Positions 5,775-6,741 of a DNA stretch of 6,741 nt are shown here, piece after piece. The stretch is taken from the NCBI GenBank assembly GCA_017998755.1, contig JAGOCL010000137.1, positions 1 through 6,741 of the forward strand, written 5' to 3'. Made by a program: the position numbers and the translations under genes. Positions within the stretch are counted from its first letter, which is position 1; each line of letters begins with the position of its first letter. Under the pieces are notes generated by a model. That model ran no database searches and was not told where the DNA came from. It was given only the letters and a program-made list of their open reading frames with translations. Source of the stretch: Spirochaetota bacterium. Lineage in GTDB: Bacteria > Spirochaetota > GWE2-31-10 > MWDO01.

Positions 5775-6741
5775 TAAATATTATCTCCAAAGACAATTTT
5801 TTTTATTTGATCGTTATGAGGCTTCAATTCTTTCCATATTTGAGGACTTTCCATACAAAAATAAACCGGAACGTCGGAGCAAACGGATTTTAGGGTATCC
5901 AGAATAAATTTGTATAATCCGGCTCTAACCGGCCTTAAATATCTGAATTTGTTGTCTTCGCAAAGGGCGAATTCTTCCGATAAAATCGCCGTTTCGGGAT
6001 AATTGGATTGTATCGTTTTTTTTAGATCCGTCGTATATCTGAAAGCGCCAAGACTGATCCATTGTATTTTTTTAGATTCGATTTGGGAGAATATTTTTTT
6101 TATTACAAATTCATATTCGTATTCAAAGTCGTTTATTAAAATAAGCGGATCAAAATGAAGGGCGATAAGGTATCCTTTATCTATTAGCCGGCTCATCGCA
6201 TTAATTCGCTCGTCTAGGCTCGCCGCGTTTCCTTCTTCTTTTTTTATAATTAATTCGGGATTTACCGAAAATCCGACGACAATGTTGTTTTTGTTGGGAG
6301 AAATTTTCAGTAAATTGCCGATTTTATCCGTTTTGGTTTTAAACTCGAATATGGCGTTGTCAAATTCCGTAAAGAAATTAACAAAATCGATAGAAAAGTT
6401 GGTTATATCGTCGTAAACTAAAGAATCGCCGAGTTCGCCCGTTCCAATTCTGAACAAACGGTCTTTAGAATCATTAAAAATGGTTCTAAGATTTGAAAAT
6501 ATATTTTCTATATCGACGTTTATAATCGTAGCGGGTTGATTTAGGTACGATTGGAGTATGCAGTAAGAGCAATTTATCGGACACCCTATGTATAAATTAA
6601 TTACGGAATAATTGCAACAAATATGCCCGTACGAACCCGGACATTTTCTTAGTATTTCTCCCCTTATACCGCCTAAAAATAGAGATTTGTTTCTTGTATC
6701 GGGATTTATCGCTATTTCGTTATCTTTCATAAAATTTAGAA
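5774..6741 (-). CDS. Spore-photoproduct-lyase-family radical SAM protein (N-terminus probably outside window)
   Basis: Numbering from the first ATG at 6730, 318 residues are visible. The radical SAM cluster motif is CPINCSYC (C50, C54, C57), followed by ILQSYLNQP (58-66), the signature of SplB-like proteins. Before it comes KCPGSYGHICCNY (29-41) with three further cysteines (C30, C38, C39). Downstream blocks typical of the SPL-like family are RIGTGELGDSL (94-104), FEFKTKTDKIGNLL (128-141), GFSVNPELII (153-162), ALHFDPLI (190-197), WISLGAFRY (224-232) and VYFCMES (289-295). The fold should bind a 4Fe-4S cluster and cleave SAM. True SPL repairs the thymine dimer of spores with a catalytic Cys, but the matching region here reads GTGELGDS with no Cys, so the substrate is unknown. 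The frame is open to base 6741, no Shine-Dalgarno precedes 6730, and relatives as I recall them carry an extra N-terminal segment, so the real start is likely upstream. Confidence 0.85.
   Translation of the reverse strand, partial: LNFMKDNEIAINPDTRNKSLFLGGIRGEILRKCPGSYGHICCNYSVINLYIGCPINCSYCILQSYLNQPATIINVDIENIFSNLRTIFNDSKDRLFRIGTGELGDSLVYDDITNFSIDFVNFFTEFDNAIFEFKTKTDKIGNLLKISPNKNNIVVGFSVNPELIIKKEEGNAASLDERINAMSRLIDKGYLIALHFDPLILINDFEYEYEFVIKKIFSQIESKKIQWISLGAFRYTTDLKKTIQSNYPETAILSEEFALCEDNKFRYLRPVRAGLYKFILDTLKSVCSDVPVYFCMESPQIWKELKPHNDQIKKIVFGDNI

Noticed and set aside
5713..5907. Plus-strand open frame of 64 codons
   Set aside because: Antisense to the junction of the FecR-like and radical SAM genes, which are both clearly real; composition looks like a shadow.
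5774..6730. Calling the radical SAM protein a true spore photoproduct lyase (splB)
   Set aside because: The catalytic cysteine region is not conserved and the likely host does not form spores, so only the family level is supported.

Overview
The window is AT-rich DNA (roughly 35-37% GC by eye) holding seven protein genes and no RNA genes. It most likely comes from a spirochaete. The main reason is the 521-residue protein at 1833-3398, whose sequence pattern I recognise as DUF5312, a family I know only from treponemes and relatives. A FecR-like secreted protein, a lipoprotein with a relaxed lipobox and an RpoS-like sigma factor behind a sigma-54-type promoter all fit that assignment. I cannot name a genus.

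Left block (1-3398, all minus strand). Transcription runs from a DUF5312-family protein to a predicted outer-membrane or surface lipoprotein with beta-propeller-like repeats. It then passes, with a 2-base gap, to a secreted M14 zinc carboxypeptidase that runs off the left edge. The lipoprotein and carboxypeptidase are almost certainly co-transcribed. A candidate extended -10 element in the 123-base gap before the lipoprotein gene suggests that this pair may have its own promoter.

Centre (3399-4662). A 286-base, very AT-rich divergent intergenic region leads into a plus-strand gene for a compact group-2 sigma-70-family factor of 278 residues. Immediately upstream lies a near-consensus sigma-54 (-24/-12) promoter, placed so that the transcript would start about 15 bases before the ATG and contain little more than the ribosome binding site. 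A perfect 10-bp inverted repeat with a 40-bp spacer sits just upstream of it. The gene ends in a clear intrinsic terminator. This is the arrangement known for Borrelia rpoS (RpoN turning on RpoS) and is the most interesting signal here: a probable sigma cascade.

Right block (4663-6741, all minus strand). The order of transcription is a spore-photoproduct-lyase-family radical SAM protein (its N-terminus probably outside the window), a FecR-like secreted protein joined by a TAATG overlap, and a conserved-looking 118-residue protein of unknown function. The radical SAM protein keeps the CxxxCxxC cluster motif but shows no cysteine where true spore photoproduct lyase has its catalytic one, so its substrate is open.

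No mobile element, CRISPR array, tRNA, rRNA or riboswitch was seen. The region reads as ordinary chromosomal DNA apart from the sigma-54/sigma-70 arrangement.
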